Source: JBBSMX01 sp038232935
GTDB lineage: Bacteria > Bacteroidota > Rhodothermia > Rhodothermales > JANQRZ01
Assembly (NCBI GenBank): GCA_038232935.1
Contig: JBBSMX010000020.1
Coordinates: 1 to 44,648 of the forward strand
Direction of reading: 5' to 3'
DNA length: 44,648 nt
This document shows positions 27,417 through 35,008 of the stretch, piece by piece. Position numbers and translations under genes: made by a program. Numbering within the stretch: the stretch's first letter is position 1; the number at the start of each line of letters is the position of its first letter. Under the pieces are notes generated by a model, which did not search any database, was not told the origin of the DNA, and saw only the letters and a list, made by a program, of their open reading frames with translations.

Positions 27417-27969
27417 GCCGGGCGAGGGCTTCCACGTCGTCGGGTTGCTCCATCTGGCCGTCCACGAGGAGCGAGGCGAGGCCGTGGACCGTCGCCCACG
27501 CCACATACGCGAGTGCCTCCGGGTCGCCCGTGCGAAGGGCGCCGCTGGCCTGGCCGGCCGTGATCAGCGCGACGAGTTCGTAGTACGCCGCGTCGGCGGT
27601 GGTTTGGAGCGCCGGGACCTCGCGGCGGGCGAGGGCCTCGCGGCCGTACATCAGCCGGTAGTGCGCCGGATTCTCGACGGCGAAGCGGACGTACGCCACC
27701 CCCATCGCTTCGAACGGGGCGAGTCCGGCTGCACCGCTCGCGTTGACGGCACGGAGCGCCGCCCGCAGCCGCTCGAACCCCTCGGCGGCGACGGCGACGA
27801 GGAGCTCGGCTTTGTCCTTGAAGTGGCGGTACGGGGCCGTGCGCGAGACGCCGACGGCCTCGGCGAGGGCGCGGAGCGTGAGGGCGTCGGTGCCGCCGTC
27901 GCGGATGAGGCGGGCGGCGGCGTCGAGGAGGGCGGGGCGGAGGTCCCCGTGGTGGTAAGAGTCAGCCAT
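27379..27969 (-). CDS. TetR/AcrR-family transcriptional regulator
   Basis: 196 residues. The N-terminal helix-turn-helix is ALTLRALAEAVGVSRTAPYRHF, followed by KDKAELLVAV, typical of TetR. The C-terminal ligand domain (AYVRFAVENPAHYRLMYG, then ALAYVAWATVHGLASLLVDG) matches the WHG-type TetR C-terminus. Two palindromes with identical half-sites lie directly upstream (27991-28005 and 28019-28033), between this gene and the divergent outer-membrane gene. They are the probable operators for self-repression and control of the neighbour. The last 38 bases overlap the BNR lipoprotein gene on the other strand. Confidence 0.92.
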   Translation of the reverse strand: MADSYHHGDLRPALLDAAARLIRDGGTDALTLRALAEAVGVSRTAPYRHFKDKAELLVAVAAEGFERLRAALRAVNASGAAGLAPFEAMGVAYVRFAVENPAHYRLMYGREALARREVPALQTTADAAYYELVALITAGQASGALRTGDPEALAYVAWATVHGLASLLVDGQMEQPDDVEALARLTARTLLEGLAG

Positions 27970-27990
27970 GCGAAAAAGATCGGGAACCCG

Positions 27991-28005
27991 GTTGACTATG
28001 TCAAC
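27991..28005. promoter_or_regulatory. TetR-type operator O1
   Basis: GTTGAC-TAT-GTCAAC, a perfect 6+3+6 palindrome, centred 29 bases before the tetR start. Confidence 0.8.
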
Positions 28006-28018
28006 ATTGAAGATTTAA

Positions 28019-28033
28019 GTTGACGTTGTCAAC
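28019..28033. promoter_or_regulatory. TetR-type operator O2
   Basis: GTTGAC-GTT-GTCAAC, the same half-sites as O1, centred 28 bases from it, and 35 bases before the ATG of the divergent gene at 28069. Confidence 0.8.
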
Positions 28034-28068
28034 ATGGCGATATCCCTTTCACCAGATCAAACCCTTCC

Positions 28069-28798
28069 ATGTACGAGCAAGGCATTCCGACCAGCTCGGC
28101 GGGCGGGCTCTTTTTCGTCCGCGCCTCCGTCGCCGTTGTGCTGATCCTCCACGCGCCGAACGCACTCGCGCAGCCCGGCCCCGACGCACCACCCGCTCCC
28201 GATACCTTGCAGTCCGGGCACAGAGGTCTTATGGTCGGAGGGGGCTACCTGCTTGCGCTGTCACAGGGCAGATTCGCAGAGGCAGCGGGAGCCGCACACG
28301 GCGGCGGCGGCATATTCGTAGCAATACAGGGCGAGCGGGTCGCGCTCGGTATCGACGCCTCCGGGTTTGCCCTCGACCGTCGGAAAGAGGCAGTCCGGCT
28401 CGAATCGGGGCCGGAGGTGGCGCTGGAGACGACGACCGACATCGTGCGCGTCAGCCTGTTCGGGCGCTACGGGCCTCGGTTCGGCAGTGTGTACCCCTAC
28501 GTCGAAGTGCTCGCTGGGGCGAATATGCTCACGACGACCACGAAGCTCGCAGGCGCGCCGGACGACGCTCAGGGCGACAGGGAGAAAGTAGAACGTCACT
28601 CCTGCTGTCGGAGGCGGCGTCGGCGTGATGCTGGATGCGGACGAGGCACGTTTCGGGTTCTACGTTCAGGCGCGCGCCGTGCTCGGTGGCACAGCAAACT
28701 ATCTCCTCTTCGATGAGGAGACCGGGCGGTTCACCGAGCGCTCGTCAAGCACAACGACGCTGATGTTCAGCATCGGGGTCATCTTCTATCCGTTTTAA
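28069..28798 (+). pseudogene. frameshifted outer-membrane beta-barrel-like protein
   Basis: From ATG 28069 the frame encodes a signal peptide (ASVAVVLILHAPNALAQ) and beta-strand-rich sequence: GLMVGGGYLLALSQGRFAEAAG, IVRVSLFGRYGPRF, VYPYVEVLAGANML. After GDREKV (about 28590) it turns into Arg/Cys-rich nonsense. A second frame from 28592 continues naturally as NVTPAVGGGVGVMLDADEA, FGFYVQARAVLGG and TLMFSIGVIFYPF, with a C-terminal Phe typical of outer-membrane barrels, to TAA at 28796-28798. One extra base near 28589-28593 (reading GAC for GAAC) would explain it. Divergent from TetR behind two operators, so likely a TetR-controlled porin-like protein. True mutation or sequencing error cannot be told apart. 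Confidence 0.75.
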
Positions 28799-28855
28799 CC
28801 GCTTGCAGCGTGCAGGCATACGATCACGCGAAGCTATGGCTACTCTCATAGGACG

Positions 28856-28985
28856 TACGCAGTTGAGGAACTCCTCCCCCCGGGGAGGTGCCCCTGTAGG
28901 GGGCGGAGGGGGTTGGCCGAGCCCCGTAGACCCCCCCAGTCGCTGCGCGCCAGCCCTCCGAGGGGGGCAGGGGGCCAACTGCGTA
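28856..28985. mobile_element. 130-bp MITE-like repeat with 10-bp terminal inverted repeats
   Basis: TACGCAGTTG at 28856-28865 and its exact complement CAACTGCGTA at 28976-28985 bound a C- and G-run-rich interior that folds on itself (CCTCCCCCCGGGGAGG, and CCCTCCGAGGGG). No coding capacity. It lies between the frameshifted membrane-protein gene and the acyltransferase, whose reading frame runs into it. Similar CCTCCCC-type elements are common in this group of bacteria by my recollection, but copy number needs the whole genome. Confidence 0.6.
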
Positions 28986-29776
28986 ACTCCTATCACATAA
29001 AAGGTTGGGCAAACATACTCGGCGGCTTCCGCGTCGCCATCGCCGGCCTCGTGGTCGTGCTCGGTACGCTCGTGGTGCTGCTCGTTGGGTGGGTGCCGGT
29101 GCGGGCGCGCGGAGCGCGGCTCGGCGGGTGGGTGGTGACGGGGATGGCGCGGCTCGCGGCGGCGGTCTTCGACGTCCGCGTCCGGTGCGATCAGCCCGAG
29201 CGGCTGCGGCTGCACCGGGGCTTCGTCTTTCCGAACCACCTCTCGTACGCCGACATCATCGTGCTGCTGCACCTGTTCCCGCTCCGGTTCCTGAGCAACC
29301 ACGTCGTCGAGCAGACGCCGCTCGTCGGGTGGGTGGCGAAGGCCATCGGGACGGTCTTCGTGGACCGGGGCGACCGCGACGCGCGGGCCGAGGCACGGCG
29401 TGAGCTGGCCGAGGCGCTGGCCGAGCGGGACCACCCGCCGCTCGTGCTCTTTCCCGAGGGGCGGATCGGCGAGGGCGAGGTGCTCCACCCGCTCCGGCGC
29501 GGCGCGTTCGAGGTCGCGGCGGCGGGGTCGGTGCCGTACCTCCTGTGCGTGATCCACTACAGCGATCTGGAGACCGTCCGCTGGCGGCGCGACGAGCCGT
29601 TCGGGACGGCGCTCTGGCGGCTGGCGCGGCGCCGCGGCACGCTGGACGCCCGGCTCGTCTTCCTCGGCTCCGTCCACCCCACGCCCGCCGACGATGCCGA
29701 CGCGCTCGTCACCCACGCCGAAGACGTGCTCGGCACAGCCATCGCCCCGTCCGGAGTAGGAGTGGAGCGGCCTTAG
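28913..29776 (+). CDS. 1-acylglycerol-3-phosphate acyltransferase-like (PlsC), start uncertain
   Basis: A lysophosphatidic acid acyltransferase-type membrane enzyme of phospholipid synthesis. Hydrophobic helix AIAGLVVVLGTLVVLLVGWV, the HX4D block I motif in FPNHLSYADIIVLL, block II GTVFVDRGDRD, and block III LVLFPEGRIGEGEV. No ATG lies in frame before these. The nominal TTG at 28913 is inside the MITE-like repeat and adds about 33 residues of low quality. By family length the natural start should be near 29010, where only ATA and non-start codons occur; GTG codons at about 29050 are alternatives but would trim the first helix. The original start may have been changed when the repeat inserted. 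Confidence 0.8.
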   Translation: MAEPRRPPQSLRASPPRGAGGQLRNSYHIKGWANILGGFRVAIAGLVVVLGTLVVLLVGWVPVRARGARLGGWVVTGMARLAAAVFDVRVRCDQPERLRLHRGFVFPNHLSYADIIVLLHLFPLRFLSNHVVEQTPLVGWVAKAIGTVFVDRGDRDARAEARRELAEALAERDHPPLVLFPEGRIGEGEVLHPLRRGAFEVAAAGSVPYLLCVIHYSDLETVRWRRDEPFGTALWRLARRRGTLDARLVFLGSVHPTPADDADALVTHAEDVLGTAIAPSGVGVERP

Positions 29777-29801
29777 CGTTGCGGTCGATGGCGCGTACGC
29801 T

Positions 29802-29953
29802 GCCCCCTCACTGCCCTGCCGGGCATCTCTCCCCCGAGGGGGCGCGAACGTGATTCACAATCGCCTCGCCAGCCCAATTCTGCCGACTTTTGCGTTCACG
29901 TCCCCTCGTCCCTCCGGGGAGAAGGACAGGGTGAGGGAGCCTACGTGCAACCG
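29802..29953. repeat. dispersed repeat copy A (about 150 bp)
   Basis: Begins GCCCCCTCACTGCCCTGCCG and continues GGGCATCTCTCCCCC; ends GACAGGGTGAGGGAGCC followed by ACGTGCAACC. The outer ends are roughly inverted (GCCCCCTCAC against GTGAGGGAGC). Both end blocks recur at 34803-34993 with the middle differing. It lies between convergent genes (acyltransferase and DUF6503-like lipoprotein) and may serve as the terminator there. Confidence 0.8.
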
Positions 29954-29961
29954 AGTTCGCG

Positions 29962-30756
29962 CTACAGCCGGGGCTGCGGGTCGGTGAACAGCGTCGAGTC
30001 CACGGTTGCCGGGGCCAGGATGTGGTCGGTGAGGATGGCGACGGGAGCACCGATGACCTGCTTGCGGGCCGAGAGGAGCACGCGCCCCTGCGGCCCCTGG
30101 AGTGTCTGATATGCCGTCCACTCGAACGAGCGCGGCGCCGAGGTGCCTTCGAGCACGAACGTCCAGCGGTTCAGCCGGCCGGTATCTCGGTCGATGAAGA
30201 GCCAGTACTGGTCGCCCGGCGTCATCCCGACATTGGCGAACGAGAGCCGGATCACGTCGGTGGCGGCGTCGGAGGAGTCGGGGACGTAGGTACGGGTGAC
30301 GCCGGGGTCGAAGAGCTTGAGCGGGGCCAGCAGCCAGTACGTGTCGTTGATCGTACGCTCGCGGGCCGTTTCTATCGCCGCGTCGCCGGCCTCGCCGTCG
30401 AGCGGGGTGCCGTTGAGGTAGGCGCGCCCGCTGTCCGGCCACGCGGTGAAAAGCGCGACGTAGGTCGAGTCCTCGCCGCCGGGCCATTCGACGCGGTAGC
30501 GGTTGCGCTGCTTGTCCCAGTAGTGCCGCGCCGCCACCTGTTGCTGTCCCTCGCGCTCGACGCCGAACTCGAAGCGAAGCGCCGGAAGCGCGTGCCACGC
30601 GTCGAACCCGCCCGAGGCCATGACGGCCTGCATCGCGACGGAATCGGCCTTTGTACCGAGCGGGACGGCGGTGGTGGTCGGCGCTGTCTCGGGAGCGGGG
30701 GCATCCGCGCAGCCGAAGAGGGAGAGGGCGGCGAGGAGGGAGAGGGCGCGGGGCAT
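29962..30756 (-). CDS. lipoprotein resembling DUF6503-type proteins
   Basis: 264 residues with a lipobox LFGC (Cys16) after LSLLAALS. The mature part starts with a Thr/Ala-rich linker, then VMASGGFDAWHALPALRFEF and RHYWDKQRNRYRVEWPGG. It ends with strands such as DQYWLFIDRDTGRLNRWTF and LEGTSAPRSFEWTAYQ. The 'GG..AW..LP.L.F.F' opening and beta-rich layout recall DUF6503/LolA-like lipoproteins of Bacteroidota; this is resemblance, not proof. It would sit in the outer membrane facing the periplasm. It follows the Pro-rich TM gene by 31 bases on the same strand, probably in one operon. Confidence 0.65.
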   Translation of the reverse strand: MPRALSLLAALSLFGCADAPAPETAPTTTAVPLGTKADSVAMQAVMASGGFDAWHALPALRFEFGVEREGQQQVAARHYWDKQRNRYRVEWPGGEDSTYVALFTAWPDSGRAYLNGTPLDGEAGDAAIETARERTINDTYWLLAPLKLFDPGVTRTYVPDSSDAATDVIRLSFANVGMTPGDQYWLFIDRDTGRLNRWTFVLEGTSAPRSFEWTAYQTLQGPQGRVLLSARKQVIGAPVAILTDHILAPATVDSTLFTDPQPRL

Positions 30757-30787
30757 ACGTCGTGGGGGAAAGAATGCGGTGGGGAGA

Positions 30788-31735
30788 TCAGCGGTCCATC
30801 GTGAAGCCACTCGTGAGGGCGTCCGGCGGTAGGTCGGTGACGGCCACGTAGATATCGTCGCGGTCGCGCCAGAGGAGTACGTCGCCGTTGCCGGTGCTGC
30901 GGACGATCGGGGTGCCCTCGTCGAGTTCCTCGTAGTCGTCGCTGGTGAGGCGCAGGCGGTCGGGGACCTGGTCGAGCAGGGCGTAGCTGTAGGCAAAGAC
31001 GGCGATGTTGCGGTCCTCGTCGTCGTCGTAGAGGAACACGGGCACCTCGACGGCCGGCGCGGCCTGCGCGATGGCGACGCCGGTGAGCGAGGCGGCGTCG
31101 AACAGGGGCACCCCCACGCGCCAGCCGAACTCCTCGCGGATGAACTGCCTCGCTTCGGCAGGCACGTTCGTCCGCAGCAGGAGCCGGAGGCTGCCGGCCG
31201 CTTCCACAGAGCGGTCGATCACGTCGGGATCCCCCGCCCGCTCGTCGGTGCTGGAGAGGACGTAGCCGATCATGCCGGCGGCGGCGATGAGGAGGAGGGC
31301 GAGTGCGGCCCGTTGCAGCGGCGGGCTCGTCGGCATCTTCGGCAGTTCCGGTGCGGGCGGGGAGGCGGGGCGATGGCTGACGGCAGCGGCGCGTTCGGGG
31401 CGCTCAAGGGTCTCGCTCGGCGGCTCGGAGACATCACCCCAGCCTGGAGGCTGGATCTCGGGTGCAGGCGGTGAGATCTCGGGTGCGGACGGCGGTGTGA
31501 TCTCCGGCTGATCGGGCGATGGCAGGTCGGGCTCTGGGATATCCGGAGCGGGGATGTCGGGCTGCGGGGGGGATGTCGGGTCCGGTTCACTCGGGTCCGT
31601 CTCCGGCTCGAAGTCTGGCACCGGCTCGAAGCCCGGCACGGGGTCGGCTGGACGGCCGGGGGTGGACGGTTCCGAGAGGGGAGTGTGGTCGGGCGCAGTG
31701 TCGGCAGCGTCGGGGCGGTTCGGGATATCGGACAT
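30788..31735 (-). CDS. single-pass membrane protein with Pro/Glu/Asp-rich tail
   Basis: 315 residues. Residues 1-140 are a disordered, acidic, proline-rich tail with repeated short units (PDIPAPDIPEPDLPSPD, then PEITPPSAPEISPP). A single TM helix lies at 143-160 (ALALLLIAAAGMIGYVL). The outside part has a small alpha/beta domain (LRLLLRTNVPAEARQFIREE, PVFLYDDDEDRNIAVFAYSY, DVLLWRDRDDIYVAVTDL). This layout is like an anti-sigma or envelope-spanning anchor, but no sigma gene is near, so the role is unknown. ATG 31735 was preferred to 31756 as the extra residues are not conserved-looking. A TATCTTGC octamer lies at 31827-31834. Confidence 0.6.
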   Translation of the reverse strand: MSDIPNRPDAADTAPDHTPLSEPSTPGRPADPVPGFEPVPDFEPETDPSEPDPTSPPQPDIPAPDIPEPDLPSPDQPEITPPSAPEISPPAPEIQPPGWGDVSEPPSETLERPERAAAVSHRPASPPAPELPKMPTSPPLQRAALALLLIAAAGMIGYVLSSTDERAGDPDVIDRSVEAAGSLRLLLRTNVPAEARQFIREEFGWRVGVPLFDAASLTGVAIAQAAPAVEVPVFLYDDDEDRNIAVFAYSYALLDQVPDRLRLTSDDYEELDEGTPIVRSTGNGDVLLWRDRDDIYVAVTDLPPDALTSGFTMDR

Positions 31736-31826
31736 GGCGAAGGCGAGGGGAATCATAGCATCGAACCGGAAGGCAGAAGGGCCGTACGTCCAGACACTAT
31801 GGCGGGAGCGCGGGGCACGAGGGCTC

Positions 31827-31834
31827 GCAAGATA
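31827..31834 (-). promoter_or_regulatory. candidate -7 box TATCTTGC for the Pro-rich membrane gene
   Basis: Reads TATCTTGC on the minus strand, 91 bases before the ATG at 31735. The octamer is right but the distance is longer than for most others. It sits just beyond the end of the SAM hydrolase gene. Confidence 0.3.
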
Positions 31835-31841
31835 GAGCGGT

Positions 31842-32639
31842 CTACTCGCGCTCCACGAATACGACGTTCACGGCGCTCCCTTTCTGGATGCTCAGCAGCC
31901 GCGCCGCATCGCCGCCGTGGATCCCCACTTCGAGGTAGCCGGATGAGCCGACGAGGGCGACGGGCTCCCCGGCCTCGACGTCCGCGTACGTGCGGTGGAA
32001 CCCGTCGAGGCTCGTCGAGCCGACGTAGCACTTGACGTCGCGGCCGGTGCGGTGCTCGGCCAAAAGGGTGGCGGGGATGTTGGTGACGGCGTTCCCGAAG
32101 CGGTCGATGTGGGCGACCCAGCCCCGGATGCCCTGCTCGTCGGCGAGCGGCTGGACCCAGTGCAGTCGCTGAATCTCGTCGGTGGGCGAGCCGATGTCGG
32201 TGAGCGCGCGGCCCGTGGCGAGGTGGGCGGCAGCGGGCGCGAAGATGTCACGACCGTGGAAGGTGGCGCTCGGATTCGGGGTTCGCCAGAAAGCGGGGCG
32301 GTCCAGCACGACGGTGGCCTCGGGCGCGGCCCCGCCCGGCAGGAGCGAGAACAGCCCGTTGTCCGGCCCAACGAAGAACTGCCCGCCGATCCGCACGGCG
32401 AGCGGGCGGCGCGCCGTCCCCACGCCGGGATCGACCACGGCGAGGTGAACGGTGTCGGGCGGGAAGTAGGGCACGGCCTCGCGCAGCACGAACGCCGCCC
32501 CCATCACGTCTTGCGGTGCGATCCCGTGCGAGAGATCCACGAGGCGTAGCGCGGGGTCGAGCGAAAGCACGACGCCTTTCATCGCGGCGACGTACGCGTC
32601 ATCGAGGCCGAAATCCGTCGTCAGGGTGAGGAGGCGCAC
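31842..32639 (-). CDS. S-adenosyl-L-methionine hydrolase (adenosine-forming), DUF62 family
   Basis: 265 residues matching the SAM hydroxide adenosyltransferase (duf62) family, which splits S-adenosylmethionine to adenosine and methionine. Seen: LLTLTTDFGLDDAYVAAMKGV at the start with the catalytic Asp, VDLSHGIAPQDV, the VDPGVGTARRPLAV motif, GPDNGLFS, ATFHGRDIFAPAAAHLA, and IDRFGNAVTNIP. It is related to the fluorinases and chlorinases but has none of their known halide-site insertion that I can see. Cytoplasmic. Divergent from the GbsR-like gene, with octamer boxes for each. Confidence 0.92.
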   Translation of the reverse strand: MRLLTLTTDFGLDDAYVAAMKGVVLSLDPALRLVDLSHGIAPQDVMGAAFVLREAVPYFPPDTVHLAVVDPGVGTARRPLAVRIGGQFFVGPDNGLFSLLPGGAAPEATVVLDRPAFWRTPNPSATFHGRDIFAPAAAHLATGRALTDIGSPTDEIQRLHWVQPLADEQGIRGWVAHIDRFGNAVTNIPATLLAEHRTGRDVKCYVGSTSLDGFHRTYADVEAGEPVALVGSSGYLEVGIHGGDAARLLSIQKGSAVNVVFVERE

Positions 32640-32669
32640 GGGGAGCGAGGCAGAAGGGGAAGGTCGCGC

Positions 32670-32677
32670 GGAATATA
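32670..32677 (-). promoter_or_regulatory. candidate -7 box TATATTCC for the SAM hydrolase gene
   Basis: Reads TATATTCC on the minus strand, 30 bases before the ATG at 32639. Confidence 0.4.
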
Positions 32678-32737
32678 GGGGCAGCGGTGCCGTTCAGGCC
32701 GTCTGGAATGGGGTCGGCAAGTGGGGGCGAATCGTCC

Positions 32738-32745
32738 TATCTTCC
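32738..32745 (+). promoter_or_regulatory. candidate -7 box TATCTTCC for the GbsR-like operon
   Basis: TATCTTCC ends 33 bases before the ATG at 32779. Confidence 0.4.
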
Positions 32746-32778
32746 AGCGTTCGTGTCCTCCACCCGTCACCCCACCCG

Positions 32779-33408
32779 ATGTCCGCCGACCGACCCGAGT
32801 CCCCTGCCGCCTCCGACCGTGCCGACGATCTGAGTGAGCGCCATCAGGAGGCCCTCCAGCAGTTCATCCTGCTCTGGGGCGAGATGGCGACGTACTGGGG
32901 CATCAACCGGACGATGGCGCAGATCCACGCCCTCCTCTACGCCGTGGAACGCCCGCTCGACACCGACGAGATCATGGAGCGCCTCCAGATCAGCCGGGGC
33001 AACGCGAACATGAACCTCCGCTCGCTCGTCGACTGGAACCTCGTCCGCAAGACCCACCAGCTCGGCAGCCGCAAGGACTTCTACGTCGCCGAGAAAGACA
33101 TCTGGAAGATTACGACGACGATCATCCAGGAGCGCCAGCGCCGCGAGATCGCGCCCGTCGAAGAGGCGCTCACTTCGTGCATCGCCGAGATGCAGGGCGG
33201 CGGCTCGCTCTCCGAGCCGGAGGCGCGCTTCCTCGAACGGATGGAGAGCATGCAGGAGTTCATGCGGGTATTCGACGAGTTCACCGAGGCGCTCCTCCCG
33301 TTCCTCCACCAGCGGAACGCGCGGAAGGTGCAGAAGCTCACCGGTTTCGCGGCCCGCCTGGGGCAGAAAAAAACGGCCGAGAGCAAAACCGGCGACGGCC
33401 GTGGCTGA
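32779..33408 (+). CDS. GbsR/MarR-family transcriptional regulator
   Basis: 209 residues with a winged helix like GbsR: ILLWGEMATYWGINRTMAQI, then LLYAVERPLDTDEIMERLQI, SRGNANMNLRSLVDWNLVRK and GSRKDFYVAEKDIWKI. The C-terminal helix is probably for dimerisation. GbsR-type regulators are known to control osmoprotectant uptake or cell-envelope genes; the target here is unknown. The gene overlaps the YraN gene by 8 bases, and that one overlaps the isoaspartyl peptidase gene, so the three form one operon. Octamer promoter candidate 33 bases upstream. Confidence 0.85.
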   Translation: MSADRPESPAASDRADDLSERHQEALQQFILLWGEMATYWGINRTMAQIHALLYAVERPLDTDEIMERLQISRGNANMNLRSLVDWNLVRKTHQLGSRKDFYVAEKDIWKITTTIIQERQRREIAPVEEALTSCIAEMQGGGSLSEPEARFLERMESMQEFMRVFDEFTEALLPFLHQRNARKVQKLTGFAARLGQKKTAESKTGDGRG

Positions 33409-33793
33409 GCGGACGACCAAGGCCACGGGCGACCGCGGCGAGACCGTCGCGGCGGAGTTCCTCGAAGGGAAGGGCTACCGCATCCTCGAGCGCAACTACC
33501 GCTTCAACCGCGAGGAGGTGGACCTCGTCTGCTTCCAGCCGTACGACGACTACACGCAGGGCGGCGAGCTCGTGTTCGTGGAGGTGAAGGCGCGGCGCGG
33601 GCTGGGCTACGGGCGGCCCGAGGCGGCCGTCACGCCGGAGAAGCAGCAGGCCATCATGCGCGTCGCCGAGGCCTATCTCCACGAGACGCGGCTCGAAGGC
33701 GCGCTCGCCCGCTTCGACGTGGTCGCCGTGCTGCTTGGCGGGCGCGAGCCGGAGATCGAGCACTTCGAGAACGCCTTCGGGATGTTCGGGTGA
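33401..33793 (+). CDS. YraN/UPF0102 family protein
   Basis: 130 residues. Fits the UPF0102 pattern, a RecB-like nuclease fold with unknown activity: TKATGDRGETVAAEFLEGKG, YRILERNYRFNREEVDLVC and LVFVEVKARRG. The Glu/Asp-Val-Asp and Glu-Val-Lys residues correspond to the nuclease core. GTG start at 33401 overlaps the end of the regulator gene (GTGGCTGA). Ends where the next gene begins (GTGA overlap). An endonuclease role would be inferred, not shown. Confidence 0.88.
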   Translation: MAERTTKATGDRGETVAAEFLEGKGYRILERNYRFNREEVDLVCFQPYDDYTQGGELVFVEVKARRGLGYGRPEAAVTPEKQQAIMRVAEAYLHETRLEGALARFDVVAVLLGGREPEIEHFENAFGMFG

Positions 33794-34773
33794 GTGTAGC
33801 TGTGAAGGTGCCCTCTGCATCGGTCCCGCCGTCGCCCGGTCAGCCTGCCCTCCTGCTCCACGGTGGCGCGTGGGACATTCCCCACGACGAAACGGCGGCG
33901 CATGTCGAGGGGATGACGCAGGCGCTCGCGCGCGGGCGCGCCCTCCTCGGGGCCGGGGCATCGGCGCTGGAAACCGTCGTGGAAACCGTAGCCGTGCTGG
34001 AGGCGCACCCCGCTTTCGACGCCGGACGCGGGGCCGTCCTCGACCGCTCCGGGCAGGCCCAGCTCGATGCCGGGCTGATGTGCGGCGCGACGTATCGCTG
34101 GGGCGCGGTAGCACACGTCCGCCGGATCGCCCATCCGATCCGCGTCGCCCATCGGTTGCTCGCTGGCGACGGGCAGGAGCGGCTGCTCGTCGGCCCCGGA
34201 GCCGAAGCGTTCGCCGAAGAAGTGGGATTCGGTCTTGTCGATAACGAGAGGCTCGTCGTGGAGCGGGAGCGGGCGCGGTTCGCCCGGTTGAGCGACGAGG
34301 CCGCGTTTCACACGAGCCGCGCGTTCTCGGGCGAGGCTGGGCCGCGCGGCACCGTCGGCTGTGTCGCGCTCGATCGGGAGGGCCGTCTCGCCGCGGCGAC
34401 CTCGACGGGCGGTGCGCCGTTCACCCGGCCGGGCCGCGTCGGCGACTCGCCGCTCGTTGGCGCGGGCTACTACGCCGACGCCGACGCCGCGGCGAGCGCG
34501 ACGGGCTGGGGCGAGGCCATCGCCGCCGTGCTCCTCTGCGGCCGGACCGTCGATGCCGTCGCCGCTGGCGCCACGCCCGAGGCGGCAGCTTCGGCCGGGC
34601 TACAGCGGATGGGACGGCTCGTGCAGGGGCCGGGCGAGCGTGGCGTGGCCGGCCCCGCCACCGGCGGCCTCATCGTCCTCGACCGCCACGGCCGCGGCGG
34701 CTGGGCCTTCACGACGCCACGCATGGCTCGCGCCGGCTGGCGCGCCGGTTCCGACCCGTGGACCCTGCTGTAG
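33790..34773 (+). CDS. isoaspartyl peptidase/L-asparaginase (Ntn-hydrolase)
   Basis: 327 residues. A type III (plant-type) asparaginase or beta-aspartyl peptidase made as a proenzyme cut before a Thr. LLHGGAWDIPHDE at the N-terminus is the family opening, then DAGRGAVLDRSGQAQLDAGLM. The cleavage/catalytic site is in GPRGTVGCVALD (usual HGTVG; His is Arg here) and GRVGDSPLVGAGYYAD is the substrate-pocket motif. GTG start at 33790 overlaps the TGA of YraN. Change of the pre-catalytic residue to Arg may slow autocleavage, but the Thr itself is kept. Confidence 0.9.
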   Translation: MSVAVKVPSASVPPSPGQPALLLHGGAWDIPHDETAAHVEGMTQALARGRALLGAGASALETVVETVAVLEAHPAFDAGRGAVLDRSGQAQLDAGLMCGATYRWGAVAHVRRIAHPIRVAHRLLAGDGQERLLVGPGAEAFAEEVGFGLVDNERLVVERERARFARLSDEAAFHTSRAFSGEAGPRGTVGCVALDREGRLAAATSTGGAPFTRPGRVGDSPLVGAGYYADADAAASATGWGEAIAAVLLCGRTVDAVAAGATPEAAASAGLQRMGRLVQGPGERGVAGPATGGLIVLDRHGRGGWAFTTPRMARAGWRAGSDPWTLL

Positions 34774-34802
34774 AGAGGCGGACAGATGGAACAGGCACCG
34801 TC

Positions 34803-34993
34803 GCCCCCTCTCTGCCCTACCGGGCATCTCTCCCCCAAGGGGGGAGAGAACGTGGAAATCCACGCCGCGCTTGCATTCGAGCGCGGCGTTTCATAGTACG
34901 TCCCCTCGCCCCGCTGGGGCTTGTCCCGAGCGAAGCCCCACAGGGGCGTAGCCGAGGGAACTGGACAGGGTGAGGGGAGCCCACGAGCAACCG
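34803..34993. repeat. dispersed repeat copy B (about 190 bp) with internal 10-bp hairpin
   Basis: Shares GCCCCCTC.CTGCCCT.CCGG and GGGCATCTCTCCCCC at the left end and GACAGGGTGAGGG...GAGCAACC at the right end with copy A (29802-29953). The middle differs, and includes ACGCCGCGCT (34862-34871) paired exactly with AGCGCGGCGT (34880-34889) around an 8-base loop, a likely terminator. It fills the 235-base gap between the convergent isoaspartyl peptidase and SpoIID-like genes. Confidence 0.8.
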
Positions 34994-35008
34994 GCCGCCG
35001 CTAGCGTC

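Noticed and set aside
31440..31640. Repetitive DNA suggesting a satellite array
   Set aside because: It is coding repeats of Pro/Glu/Asp units in the membrane protein gene, with irregular spacing.
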